DNA of 21,381 nucleotides, taken from positions 1 to 21,381 of the forward strand of contig JAYMTF010001776.1 in NCBI GenBank assembly GCA_036897485.1. The letters are read 5' to 3'. The translations under genes and the position numbers were made by a program. The stretch is from Pelargonium nanum. Lineage: Eukaryota; Streptophyta; Magnoliopsida; Geraniales; Geraniaceae. Position 1 is the first letter of the stretch; every line of letters starts with the position of its first letter. The notes below the pieces were generated by a model. The model ran no database searches. It was not told where the DNA came from and saw only the letters and a list, made by a program, of their open reading frames with translations. Shown here piece by piece: positions 10,801-19,976 of the stretch.

Positions 10801-13800
10801 ATTCTGCATAGAACGCAGCCAAACAGCATAGAGGAAAAGAACAATCCTTGATCAACAAGATATACTAGAAAACAAATCACTTCACCAAAACTCGACATGA
10901 TCTAATCCAGGAATAAAGTGAAAAAATTCAAATCATCATGTGCCCAGTGTTGAAAATAAATCAGTCCTTGTGCATCTGTATATGCATATAAGCATGATAC
11001 CTAAGGAATCTTATAGATTCATATCAGGTACACGAGGCATAAAATGCAATCCACTTGTATGAGTTAATATAGAAGCAAATTTGTCTACTAGTTGTAGAAG
11101 CATATTAGCTAAATGTGCTAGAGGTCCATAAAGTAACAATTAGCATCCAACAATTCGGAAACATCCACAGTTCAAATTAGCAATCAATAATAGATCAAAA
11201 AAGCAAACAACTAATATATGTGGTCGCAGCACAGACCATTTATGTAATGCTAAGAAAATTCCATCTAAAGTCTCTTCCTTCAGTTCAACTAACATTTCAA
11301 ATAAATAATTTCTAATGTTTTCATCATGTAACAAATATCCATGCAGAGTTTAAGGCTCAACATATTGAAAAACTAAAACCATAACCTGAAAAACACCTAC
11401 CAATGTAAGTTACATGGCAAAAGAAGCAACTACAACATATGAATAATTGGATAAAAAACACTAAATATCTTGAAAGAGACGAGAAAAGAATGAAACGAAT
11501 CACTATCACTAAATGCCATCACATAACACTCATCACCAACTAATATACAAAACATTTATTGAAAGAGAGGGCCCAAGTCAATACCACAGTTTCTCCAATC
11601 TTGCCATTTTTAAAATCAACACATGGAATATCACTACTTAGAATAACTTCTGCTGAATGCCAAAACTTCATAACTGCTTTTGCCATGGTATGAGCTACTT
11701 TCTTCAGCGTCCAATGCTTATTTTGTTCTTCAAATCTCAACCGACTAGCAGAAGCAACCAGCCCACACATTTGAGCAGCAGCCGTAATCTTCCATAGACG
11801 CTCCTACACAACAACAAAAAAGACAATGAAGAAAATACAAAGTTTAAGAAATTGCTAGTTGACCAACTACATATTGAAACATATATTTTTAGACCCGTAT
11901 CAGTGAAGGCAATAATAAACCGAGAAGAAAGAAGTTCACTGCACAACTCATCTGCAAGACTGACCTGTGCAAAGTCATTTGCCAACCATGCCATTTCCTC
12001 AAGGACAAAATCCCAATGAGATTTCCGGCGATTCACCGAAGGCAGAGTACCAGCAGATAACTCAGCTATCCTCTTACGTTTAGCCTGTTTAGTACACTAC
12101 GTTAGAGCATAAGACCATTAAAAGCTCAAAAGAGTAGTAAATTATTATGTTGCTTCAGCTTCACAGACAGGGAGGATGTAAATAAGGTGTAAAGGAGAAA
12201 TAACCTCTATTATTCGTGCCTCTTTTAAAACTGAATCTTCGTGTGCCTTGTTGGCCAGTTTCAAATGGGTATCAGAAGTTGCATGATCTTGTTCAGAAGC
12301 AGAATTATTTCCCAACAAAGTAGTCGCAGGAAGTACATGGGCAGATAAATCTAACGAACTCTGAGGTCTGCCGGTGGAAGAGTTTTCCCTGTTGGTGGTG
12401 GAGTCATCAACTAACACATTACCCACAGTTTTATCACTTCCTGAGACGCTATTGGCATTGTTTTCCACTCCCTCCATGTTTGAAGGACGATTCCCCTTAT
12501 TTTGCTCAACAGACACACTTAAGTGTATTTCTTCCTCAACTTTTACCATAGAACCATTGCCAGCATAGTTATGATAAACAGAATCGCGATCATCATTCCC
12601 ATTTGCACCACTGCATACAGCCTTAGTCTCATTTGTTTCTTTAACAATTCCGTCACGAGCTAAGTTTGGCACCCCTTCAGATTTTGATTTTTCTTCAGTT
12701 GAATTTCCATTAGAATCCACATTCCTTGGATTAGTACACACATCACTATCATTATTTACATCCAAGCATAGGCTAGTTTGGGTGCCAGAAGATTCTGAAT
12801 CTAATCCCTTCATGCCATGTGCTGCACTGCTATTTTGAACTTCATTTGGGATACCTTTCCTAACTTTTAAGTTATTTAATTCATTCGCTGGGCCAGGACC
12901 AGCTTCATTCTCAGACATTGTAGAAGCTACACAGGGTGGACAGTCAATAGCAGCTGAATTGACCGGCTCTTTTACCTCACCCAGATCGGGCCGCTCAGAA
13001 TCTATATCAACTGGAGGTTGCTGATCATTGACTTGTGAAGATTGTGGTTGTTGATTATCCGTCCCATCTTTCGAAGCAACGACTTGCAGCATACCTTCAG
13101 GTAGACTACTTTTCGCCACGCCTTTAGATGCTACTACATCCTGCATACCATCCAACTCTACATTCAATGGTTTATCTGAAGTTACAATCTTGGAAACCAT
13201 ATCACCATTTGAACTTGCAGACTTTGGATTGGAAATGGAAGGCACATTCTGGTCCTTCTGTTTCTTTGTTTCACATATCGACCCCTTTGCATCCCTTGAG
13301 GCCCCACGGGCAACTGAGGAACCATGACCACCACGACTTTGAATTATATCAGTTGAACTTGATCGACCATCTCGATTTGATTTGGATCTGTTCCTTCGAG
13401 CATATGGACGAAAAATAGTTGAATCTTCTGATTCCCTGGCATTTTGACTCCCATCCATCTGTGAAGATTGTTCTGATGGAGCGATATTATTTCTTTTGCC
13501 AGGTCGTATGAATTTTTTTTTGCTTTCAAGCAACTCATTTTCACCATCAAAAAGTAAGAGATTATCTGCACTATTGGGTTCACAAACTGTACGAGTACCT
13601 GGTCTACCACTACTCTCAAAAGAATCCCCATGGGGTGACGTGGTCAGCGCAAAACTTCCTTTTACTTCACTGTGGCAACAATTGGAGTATAATTGAGCAT
13701 TGAAGAAATCACTGAAACAATACTACTATGCAGTAACAGACCATAGCTAAAATGATATACCTAGTTACAAATTGTTCTAGATGCTGATCAGTGAATGATG

Positions 13801-14238
13801 TAGATTGGACACTTAAGGAAGCTGCATTCCCAAATTTGAAATCTAACGGATTGCCACCCTGCAAGTAACAAGTACTCTTAAGGATTCAATACACAAAGTT
13901 AGAATTAACATGAGGAAGATCATACAGCCATACTTTCTCTAGAAATTCTAGCTCTCTTCTCCTTTCCTCACGAACATCATACTCCTGCCTGTTATCACCA
14001 AATAATAGTTGGTTATATTTAAATTAGAAAACAGAAAATATATCTAAATGAAGAAAGGGAGTTAGATGAAATGCAAGAGGTCACGCCAAAATCACCTAAG
14101 CTCTGCTTGGGCCTTCTCAATTGCTGCTCGGCGTGGAGAGGTTTTGACACCAATCCCAGCTCCGCCGTCAACAACTCCTCCCATGGAATCAACCTCAGCA
14201 TTTACTAGGAGAACAGATCCTGAACTACCTCCATGCAT
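3189..14238 (-). CDS. EAF1: Chromatin modification-related protein EAF1 (NuA4 scaffold), 21 coding exons
   Basis: Plant EAF1 (Arabidopsis EAF1A/EAF1B type) is the HSA- and SANT-containing platform subunit of the nuclear NuA4 complex, which acetylates histones H4 and H2A.Z; in Arabidopsis it affects flowering time. Exons 1-21 in transcript order: 14238-14096, 13988-13934, 13858-13761, 13669-12205, 12084-11965, 11803-11585, 10665-10477, 10233-10153, 9907-9850, 9775-9258, 9129-9076, 8001-7944, 7848-7655, 7534-7481, 7373-7293, 7091-6954, 6824-6708, 6057-5957, 5791-5579, 5487-5124, 4847-3189. All phases join; the total of 5979 nt gives 1992 residues, similar to known plant EAF1. The start MHGGSSGS matches the family N-terminus and is preceded in frame by TGA. 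Family landmarks: VDSMGGVVDGGAGIGVKTSP, the KGGNPLDFKFGNAASLSVQ block, HSA (about 600-675), NLS-like KPKKKKKPKH (about 972-981), SANT (about 1095-1145) and a Gln-rich C-terminus. The intron after exon 16 has a GC donor. Individual borders are my reading of consensus plus homology; the 3' end is least certain. Confidence 0.93.
6058..6707 (-). other. EAF1: EAF1 intron 17 (650 bases)
   Basis: Separates HYRRSQ from NDNQDSKQIAPVHNS. The donor is CAG|GTTTGT and the acceptor TTGTCAAG. AT-rich, nothing recognised inside. Confidence 0.65.
6825..6953 (-). other. EAF1: GC-AG intron 16 of EAF1
   Basis: The exon 16 end CCACAG is followed by GCAAGC, with no GT nearby that would keep the reading frame. The acceptor is CTATGCAG before GGCAGTGCC. 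Joining gives PSTLPGIPQ-GSARQLFQ, which matches the continuous family sequence. This is a GC-AG (U2-type) intron of 129 bases. GC donors make up roughly 1% of plant introns and are usually flanked by strong AG|GCAAGT-like contexts, as here. Confidence 0.85.
6954..7534 (-). other. EAF1: SANT/Myb-like domain region of EAF1 (exons 14-16)
   Basis: Exons 14 (7534-7481), 15 (7373-7293) and 16 (7091-6954) encode residues 1085-1175. PWSLFEDQALVVLVHDMGPN, then WELVSDAVNST and the CKERHKILMDR helix, carry the three spaced aromatic positions and helices of a SANT domain, a histone-tail or protein-binding module in chromatin complexes. It is followed by an acidic GADSAEDSG stretch and the conserved PSTLPGIP block that meets the GC-AG intron. 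Confidence 0.9.
7422..7452. repeat. Compound (TA)n(GA)n microsatellite in EAF1 intron 14
   Basis: About seven TA units pass directly into about eight GA units. On the transcribed minus strand this is a (TC)n(TA)n tract in the middle of a 107-base intron between the two SANT-coding exons, so its length variation could alter intron size and pyrimidine content. Confidence 0.85.
8002..9075 (-). other. EAF1: EAF1 intron 11 (1074 bases)
   Basis: The longest internal intron, between GTANDQGWQLDSTVHSEQ and RDHFKKRSESHHF. The donor is CAG|GTAATT and the acceptor ATATGCAG. The content is AT-rich; I see no ORF, transposon terminus or RNA gene inside it. Confidence 0.7.
10666..11584 (-). other. EAF1: EAF1 intron 6 (919 bases)
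   Basis: Lies between the HSA exon end (GETV) and the KSSKELEQ exon. The donor is GTG|GTATTG and the acceptor ATGGACAG. It is AT-rich with nothing recognised inside. Flanking exons keep phase 0, so an extra small exon of a multiple of three bases cannot be excluded. Confidence 0.6.
11585..12084 (-). other. EAF1: HSA domain region of EAF1 (exons 5-6)
   Basis: Exon 5 (12084-11965) encodes residues 588-627 and exon 6 (11803-11585) residues 628-700. The stretch RRKSHWDFVLEEMAWLANDF followed by ERLWKITAAAQMC is the signature of the HSA domain, a long helix that in EAF1/Vid21 and SWR1/INO80-type proteins binds actin and actin-related proteins (Arp4). The preceding KRKRIAE is basic. The domain is split by a 160-base intron placed after FAQ. 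Confidence 0.92.
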
Positions 14239-14897
14239 TCCTATTCCTACACAGCTACAAGCTATCTCCACTCATTGCTTCAAGGATATATCAAATACCT
14301 AAAATTAAAATATTAAGAAACGTCACATAACTACAAATTATTGACTAGGATAATTACAAGCCAATATAAAAGATAAACTCCCAACAAGCTGGCAATGCAG
14401 GGGAAATGAAAATAATTCTCCTCATCTGAAGGAGGAAGGAAGATAAGGTGAGATCCCTCGTATTCTTGATTTCATAAATGCACGACAACCTTTTACAATA
14501 ACTTATGATACAGTAATACAAATGCCAATAAGTTAGAAGAGCGGGACTGAAGTACAGCATTATTTGTAAACTCTACTTAATATCTGAAATGAAGCTCATA
14601 AGAACTAAATGCCCAAATGACTAATAAGTCAACCCATATAAGCACAAAGTATGCCCAACAGAATTCTACCAATAGTTACACTTATTGCAAAGCAATGCAT
14701 TGCAATGCAAACACTAGCTGAATACATATCTAATACATGTTGAAGGAAATTTAGTAGTATGATAAAGTGTTCCCAAGATAGTATTGATATTAATGGGACC
14801 ATAAAAATCAAAACTTACCACAAAACTACAAAAGTCCCTAAGCATTCAATCAAACCCAGCAACAGAATTCAAATTCAAACTAATTGCCCATGATACG

Positions 14898-15106
14898 AAA
14901 CCCTAATGTCATCCATCCCAACGAAATTGCACAAATTTGAAATTTCAAATTCTAGGGTTTCGTGGAGCACCTACGGGCAGAGCAAAATAACAATAGGCAG
15001 CAAGAGAATCACCTGGAAATAAGGTCGGAGGATCGAAATTGGGAGCTAGGGCACAAGTGGGGAGGGGAGGGACGAGCAACGTATGATTTTATCTGACCTA
15101 GGGTTT
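14898..15106. promoter_or_regulatory. Three telo-box motifs near the EAF1 5' end
   Basis: AAACCCTA occurs at 14898-14905 on the plus strand, and TAGGGTTT at 14953-14960 and 15099-15106 (so AAACCCTA on the EAF1 sense strand). Telo-boxes are enriched in the 5' regions and first introns of plant genes for translation and cell growth, and are bound by TRB-type factors. Three in about 210 bases at a gene 5' end is suggestive, not proof. Confidence 0.4.
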
Positions 15107-15126
15107 TGAAAAGGGGAAATTGATCC

Positions 15127-15186
15127 TCAATCAAGATGGAACAAATTAGCCCTAGAAACGAAGAGGTCCGAGCAAATGCAAGCCAT
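15127..15186 (-). CDS. Putative upstream ORF in the EAF1 leader (19 codons)
   Basis: In the region expected to be the first leader exon, a minus-strand ATG in the context TTCCATGG starts MACICSDLFVSRANLFHLD and stops at TGA (15129-15127). The A/G at -3 is missing, but +4 is G. It would be an upstream ORF only if transcription starts beyond 15186, which I cannot show. No known conserved peptide is recognised. Confidence 0.3.
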   Translation of the reverse strand: MACICSDLFVSRANLFHLD

Positions 15187-15595
15187 GGAAGCAGCGAATT
15201 GGATTGAGGATGGTGATTCGTAGACTGAATTTTGATGTTTCGTTCCTGTGTCTCTGTGCTCTTGTGTTGTTGTGTCGAAGCTTTTTTTTTTTCGAGTTAT
15301 GGAGTTTTTTTTTTTTTAATTTTTGTTTTTGTTTGGAGAGAGAGATGAGAGTAGGCGAGAGCTCTGCGAGTAATGGTAATGGGCTCGACAATTGGGCATG
15401 CGATTTGGGGACGACGACGACGAAGAGGGCCTGGATTTTGTGTTTTTGGTCCATTTCTGGGCTTTTTAAGAAAATATTTTTTAAACGTTGTCAAGCTAGA
15501 AATATAGAGACAATTTGAATCTAAACCCGTGAGCGATGGATATCAACTCCGACAAAAGTCTTATCACACAAAAATATGAATCGGGTTAGACAAGC
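15187..15595. other. Promoter-side region of EAF1
   Basis: On the EAF1 sense strand this holds a CT-rich patch (about 15336-15348), A-tracts of more than ten bases near 15280-15320, and a CGTCGT run near 15410-15425. It probably contains the core promoter or the start of the 5' UTR. No TATA box is convincing and no ORF is credible. Confidence 0.4.
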
Positions 15596-15599
15596 GCAT

Positions 15600-15790
15600 C
15601 ACGCATGTTGAGATTGATTGTCATTTCATCAATACACACCTCCTGGATCGCTCTGTGTCCTGTCTTCACCAGTTACCGACTTGCTGATATCTTCGTTAAA
15701 GCTGTTGGTCGTGCTCGGTTTCATGAACTCTTCAAGAAGTTGAATATTTTCAATCTTCATAGGTCATATTATTCTCGTTACATACAATAA
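15600..15790 (+). mobile_element. Ty1/copia retrotransposon relic (RNase H C-terminus), frameshifted
   Basis: One frame reads HVEIDCHFIN, the RNase H region next to the conserved H-x-E-x-D-C-H-F of copia polyproteins. After a frame change, the next reads YRLADIFVKAVGRARFHEL and NIFNLH, the C-terminal part of the same domain (consensus LADI-TK). The two parts are in different frames and the spacing between them is short, so it is broken. No integrase, reverse transcriptase or second LTR is seen. Following AT-rich sequence starting TGTTAGCC at 15861 could be LTR remains. Confidence 0.75.
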
Positions 15791-15984
15791 GGTCCGATCT
15801 CATTTTAGCTGAGTTGACTAATTAGTGATATATGATCGATATACATTAATTATTTTCTTTTGTTAGCCTAATTTTAGGCTTGCTCAATGCTTGTAAATTG
15901 TGTATACATATCTATAAAATTAAATATTGAAAATTGAGTTGAAATGTGCTACTCTTAAACATAAAACGAACAAAATTTCTAAAC

Positions 15985-15990
15985 TTTATT
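15985..15990 (-). terminator. Candidate poly(A) signal of the left F-box copy
   Basis: AATAAA on the minus strand about 80 bases past the stop codon, within the conserved 3' part of the left arm. Confidence 0.4.
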
Positions 15991-16068
15991 ATTAAGCAAA
16001 CCGAAAGTAGAAAATGAAAACGACTTTTCATGAACTAAACAAGGCCTAAACATTTTAGGAGGGTGCAT

Positions 16069-17574
16069 TCACCAAAACTTTGGTGTGAACCAAATAGGAG
16101 GAAGAAAAATATTTATTGAAGAAATAGAAGAAATAAGTCGACTCTTTCCATTTGCGAATGAAAACACTCTCACTCGAGTTGCAGTAGATATATTACGAGT
16201 ATCTCTTCCTGTATGGAGAAGAGATGCAGTATATATGCAATTTCTTTCAAAACCCGTCTCCACAGATGCATCTAATGACATGAACTCGCAACTTATGTTG
16301 TTCATAAAAATTGTGCCATTCCCCAAAGAATCTACTTGCTCGCACCTCACAGAAGTTGATCAAAAACTATCATCATTCTCAAATGTTTCAACTTGTACCC
16401 GAATCACGTTAGCCTTAATAGGTGTCTCGAACACAAAAACATAACCGATTTGATCCATGATTGTAGCTCTGCAAGCGAGATCCGATATAAATTCCTCAAT
16501 GAGAAACAATTGGTTCGTCGAGGCATCATTTACCATGTGCACGCGTGTATAGTTTGAGGCCCGCACATATATAACATCATCCCTTCGTTCCTTACTGTAA
16601 TTGAGTGTTGGCTGGACGTCTTCAAGAGTTATCAATATTTTTTTTACATTGTAACCTGGCCAACAATCGAGATCATTTAACTCATACACCATTAGAAAAT
16701 TGGTAACACGACATACTAGGGCATACAATTGGTTGCCTGGAACGAAATGAATGTCACTGAATCCGATTATGCCACTATCTTTCTTGTCGATAAATACCCA
16801 TTTCGAATCAAAGGGTCTACAAAACACAATGTCCAACTCAAAAGTTATTGCAGCGACTATACAATGAGGACAAGTTGGAACCGAAGAGGCCACGGCCTTT
16901 CGGAAAAAATAGTGAGAGTTTCGTGCACTGCCAGGGATTTTGGAATGAGAGGGCAACATGAACCGAGCTCCGGTAATCGGATTCAACATGTAGTTTCGAA
17001 TATTACCGGTAATGAATCTAAAATAATCCTTAAAATTCTCGAAAGTATTATATTGGAAATATGCTTCCGGTCTCCACCTAATATGATCCGTTACTATCAT
17101 CCAGCCTTCAATGAGACCAGCACAACATCGACTTTCCAAACGTTGTTGGATCCGAACCGTCACATAATTAGCCGATAATCTTTCTCGCAAATTGAAGAAC
17201 TCCAAATTCCACCCCGCGCTTTCAACCAATGGATTTGCATATGAGATCAAGAGTGGAAATTGCGTTCGGGACGATGAATTTTTAGTAGCAATAGCAACGG
17301 AAACATGTGATCGCCAAGACGAGCACGTTGAAGCCATGCAGATATGTTCGTTTAAACCTAGTTTTTGCATGATAAGTTCCATAATTTCTTGGGGAATATG
17401 TTTCTTGGACCAACAACTATGATTGATGTCACTTTCTGAATCCGAAGACGACGATAATAGTGAAAAATTCGTCTCGCCACCGAATTGGCAAATTCGTAAC
17501 ATTTTCTTAAGAACCGGTTTGAGCCATTTTGGTGAGCAAAACTCAGCTTCATCTAACTTCAAAAGCAACCACAT
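16069..17574 (-). pseudogene. F-box/DUF295 (KIB-type) gene with in-frame nonsense codon
   Basis: Starting at the ATG (17574) equivalent to that of the right-hand copy, the frame encodes 404 residues to a TGA at 16360-16362. Beyond it the same frame stays open for 96 more codons to WFTPKFW and a stop at 16069-16071, matching the right copy's C-terminus. Codon-by-codon comparison over the break shows equal length, so it is a substitution (GCA in the right copy, TGA here), not a frameshift. The F-box is KKHIPQEIMELIMQKLGLNE plus CMASTCSSWRSH; the rest is the DUF295/KIB beta-propeller-like region (NPITGARFMLPSH, WVFIDKKDSG, NQLYALV, LFLIEE). The 404-residue product would lack the terminal block with SLDASVETGFERNCIYTAS. 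Function would be substrate recognition in an SCF ubiquitin ligase. Relative to the right copy it has about 14 extra residues near the N-terminus (DEAEFCSPKWLKPV). A truncated yet functional protein is possible. Confidence 0.8.
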
Positions 17575-17665
17575 CTCTACAAAATCAATGGATACAACAA
17601 ATTCAATTACGGAAACAAAAAATTCAACAAATAATAATAATAATAACAAAAATGACCAAGAAAAA

Positions 17666-18419
17666 ACCTCTCATCGTAGAGTATATTTAACAAAACTATG
17701 GCAGTAAAACAAGGAGATGCATACTTATCTTATCATACAAATTTCAAAAAAATTATCAATATTTTTTTTGAAAGGAAAAAAAAAATTAAGAGATAAAATA
17801 TTAATATTTGCTCAAAAAATATAAAAATAATATATTAATACTTTAGATAATTTCCTTTCAAAAAAAAATACTTTAGATAATTTATCTTCTGATCAGTTTC
17901 GAATCTTGAATTCATTTTTTTTCGGTTTATACCATGGGTTCCTGAGCGGCCCCGCACACTAGCGGTTGACATCTTTAAAAATGTTTTACCATACTCAGAC
18001 TAATCCTCATTCGAAGTTTGTTCACAGTTAAAGCCTTCACCTCTCTCCATAGATGTGTTGAGCGGGGATCGGTTGCAAATGCTCTTCCCACTCACGCAGC
18101 CTGTGTTGACATGATGAATTTGAATCAAATTATATATTTAAATGCACAACAATCTCATCTCCAACTCTTTAAGAATATCCAAAATATATCTAATATTTTC
18201 TAATTTGAAATGCAATCTTTATCTCAAATTTTAAATCATTGACTTCAAAACAAATTTTTGAATCCAAACTCAACTTTAGATAATTTAGTCAAACTCACAC
18301 ATGGTTACAAATTATATTTTATATATATTATTTTTCTTTTCTTCACATCTTTAATTTTTGGTGCAAATTAAGGCATAGTTTGGTTTTAGACTTCTCTCCG
18401 TTCACCGATCATATCTCTC
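17666..18419. other. Spacer between the F-box arms (shared divergent promoter region)
   Basis: AT-rich, no credible ORF. It must contain the promoters of both divergent F-box genes. It holds a 17-base perfect inverted repeat (17762-17778 and 17851-17867, core TTTTGAAAGGAAA) and a 30-base-spaced direct repeat (AATACTTTAGATAATTT at 17837 and 17867). A short GC-richer patch around 17945-17975 stands out from the surroundings. Confidence 0.5.
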
Positions 18420-18420
18420 G

Positions 18421-18498
18421 GTAATTTTTATTCTTATTTATTTGTTGAATTTGTTGTTTCCATTACTTAATTTGTTGTTTCCATTACATATTTTGCAG
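18421..18498 (+). other. Putative 5' UTR intron of the right F-box gene
   Basis: CTCTCG|GTAATT to TATTTTGCAG, 78 bases, ending two bases before the ATG at 18501. The left copy has the matching acceptor (GATTTTGTAG then AG-ATG) but a weaker donor (GTCATT). Two copies of AATTTGTTGTTTCCATTAC (18448-18466 and 18469-18487, period 21) sit inside, and a diverged pair is present in the left arm. Confidence 0.5.
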
Positions 18499-18500
18499 AG

Positions 18501-19976
18501 ATGTGGCTGTTTTTGAAGTTATGGCTTAACAAAATGTTACGAAATTGCCGATCCAGTGATAGTAATGAAATTTCACTATCATCGTCGTTGGATTTAGAAA
18601 GTGACATCAATGGTAGTAGTTGGTCCAAGAAACATATTCCCCAAGAAATCATGGAACGTATCATGCAAAAACTAGGTTTAAACGAGCAGATCTGCATGGC
18701 TTCGACGTGCTCGTCTTGGCGATCACATGTTTCCACTGCTATTGCTAGTAAACAATCTTCGTCCCGAACCCAATTTCCACTCTTGATTCTATTTGCACAT
18801 CCGTTGTCGGAAGGCGCGAGGCCGGATTTGGAATTCTACAATTTGCAAGACAAATTATCAGCTAATTATGTTACGGTTCGGATTCAACAACGTTTGAAGA
18901 GACGACATTGTGCGGGACGTGTTGAAGGCTGGATGATAGTAAATGATCATATTAAGTGGAGACCAGAAGCATTTTCTCAATATAGTACTTTCGAGAATTT
19001 TAAGGATTATTTTGGATTCATTTCCGGAAATATTCGAAACTACATGTTGAATCCGATTACCGGAACTCGGTTCATGTTGCCCTCTCATTCCAACATCCCT
19101 GGCGGTGCACGAAACTCTCACTATTTTTTCCGAAAGGTCGTGGCCTCTTCGGTTCCAACTTGTCCTCATTGTATAGTTGCTGCAATAACTAATGACTCGG
19201 ACTTGGTATTTTGTAGACCCCTCGATCCAAAATGGGTGTTTATTGATAAGAAAGATAGTGGCATAAATATTGGATTTAGAGACATTCAATTCGTTGGAGG
19301 TAACCAATTGTATGCACTAGTGTTCGCTGTTACCGATTTTCTAATGGTGTATGAGCTAAATGATCGCGATCACTGGCCAGGCTACAAAGTAAGAAAGTTA
19401 ATGATAACTTTCGATGAAGCCAGTCCGGTCGATTATGTCGCGGAAATCGAACAGAGAAATGATTTTATATTTGTGAAGTTCTCCAACTATACATGGTTGC
19501 GTTTGGTGAGTAATGCCTCGACAAACGAGTTGTTTCTGATTGAGCGAACTGGATTGGATCACGCTTACAAAATGATGGACATGGATCAAATTGGTTATGT
19601 TGGTTTATCCGAGACAACTCCTAAGACGAATGGGTTTCGAGTATTTAAGTTGAAACAAGTTGAGAATGACGATGGATATGCATTGCCTTCCGCGAGATGG
19701 GAGCTAGTAGATTCTTTGGGGAATGACACATTATTTCTGAGCAACAAGAGTTACGAGTTCGTGTCATTAGATGCGTCTACAAACATGGGTTTCGAAAAGA
19801 ACTGCATATATCTTGCAACTGAGCACCTTATAGGAAGAGATAATCGGTTTGTATCTACTGCAACCCAAGTGGAAGTGTTTTCACTTGATAATGGGATGAC
19901 TCGACAACTTATTTCTACTTTGTCTCCGGGAACTATTTCTCTTCTTCCAGTTTGGTTCACACCAAAGTTTTGGTGA
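18501..19976 (+). CDS. F-box/DUF295 (KIB-type) protein, intact copy
   Basis: Single-exon coding region of 491 residues. Residues about 44-82 are the F-box (KKHIPQEIMERIMQKLGLNE, then ICMASTCSSWRSHVS), which binds SKP1/ASK in an SCF E3 ubiquitin ligase. From about 85 on, the DUF295/KIB region follows: TQFPLLI, YMLNPITGTRFMLPSH, CRPLDPKWVFIDKKDSG, GNQLYALV, the VDSLGND block and SLDASTNMGFEKNCIY near the end, closing on PVWFTPKFW. These late motifs are typical of the family. Which protein it targets is unknown; Arabidopsis KIB proteins target BIN2, but most DUF295 members have no known substrate. The start follows a leader-intron acceptor by two bases. AATAAA follows the stop by about 125 bases. 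Confidence 0.9.
   Translation: MWLFLKLWLNKMLRNCRSSDSNEISLSSSLDLESDINGSSWSKKHIPQEIMERIMQKLGLNEQICMASTCSSWRSHVSTAIASKQSSSRTQFPLLILFAHPLSEGARPDLEFYNLQDKLSANYVTVRIQQRLKRRHCAGRVEGWMIVNDHIKWRPEAFSQYSTFENFKDYFGFISGNIRNYMLNPITGTRFMLPSHSNIPGGARNSHYFFRKVVASSVPTCPHCIVAAITNDSDLVFCRPLDPKWVFIDKKDSGINIGFRDIQFVGGNQLYALVFAVTDFLMVYELNDRDHWPGYKVRKLMITFDEASPVDYVAEIEQRNDFIFVKFSNYTWLRLVSNASTNELFLIERTGLDHAYKMMDMDQIGYVGLSETTPKTNGFRVFKLKQVENDDGYALPSARWELVDSLGNDTLFLSNKSYEFVSLDASTNMGFEKNCIYLATEHLIGRDNRFVSTATQVEVFSLDNGMTRQLISTLSPGTISLLPVWFTPKFW

Larger units (their letters stand above)
14239..15186 (-). other. EAF1: Spliced 5' leader of EAF1
   Basis: Sixty bases before the start codon lies a good acceptor (TTTTAATTTTAG, ending at 14299). 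The best upstream donor is TTTCCAG|GTGATT, with the exon ending at 15013, giving a leader intron of about 714 bases (15012-14299). A second donor-like site (TTGTG|GTAAGT, near 14817) could mark an alternative. The leader intron and upstream exon hold three telo-box motifs (AAACCCTA or its complement). The transcription start is not visible. Confidence 0.55.
15948..17665 (-). repeat. Left arm of a large inverted duplication
   Basis: The reverse complement of this segment matches 18420-20098 across an F-box gene, its leader and about 115 bases past its stop. Outside the gene, matches include GGTGAATGCAC and TTTAGGCCTTGTTTAGTTC just after the stop, and GTTTTATGTTTAAGAGT at the outer edge. Borders were judged by eye where similarity stops. 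Confidence 0.85.

Noticed and set aside
12145..13533. A stand-alone 462-residue ORF
   Set aside because: It is the middle of EAF1 exon 4. The reading continues upstream to 13669, and the last codons past 12205 are intron.
15204..15518. A 104-codon plus-strand ORF upstream of EAF1
   Set aside because: It is mostly poly-T-encoded Phe/Leu low complexity in the EAF1 promoter/leader; no family similarity.
16350..16362. Frameshift in the left F-box copy
   Set aside because: Two separate ORFs suggested a frameshift, but both are in the same frame and the alignment to the right copy has no net indel; the break is a nonsense substitution.
16729..17178. 149-codon ORF opposite the left F-box gene (and its twin at 18858-19307 opposite the right copy)
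   Set aside because: Antisense shadows of a conserved coding region; they match each other only because the sense strands do.
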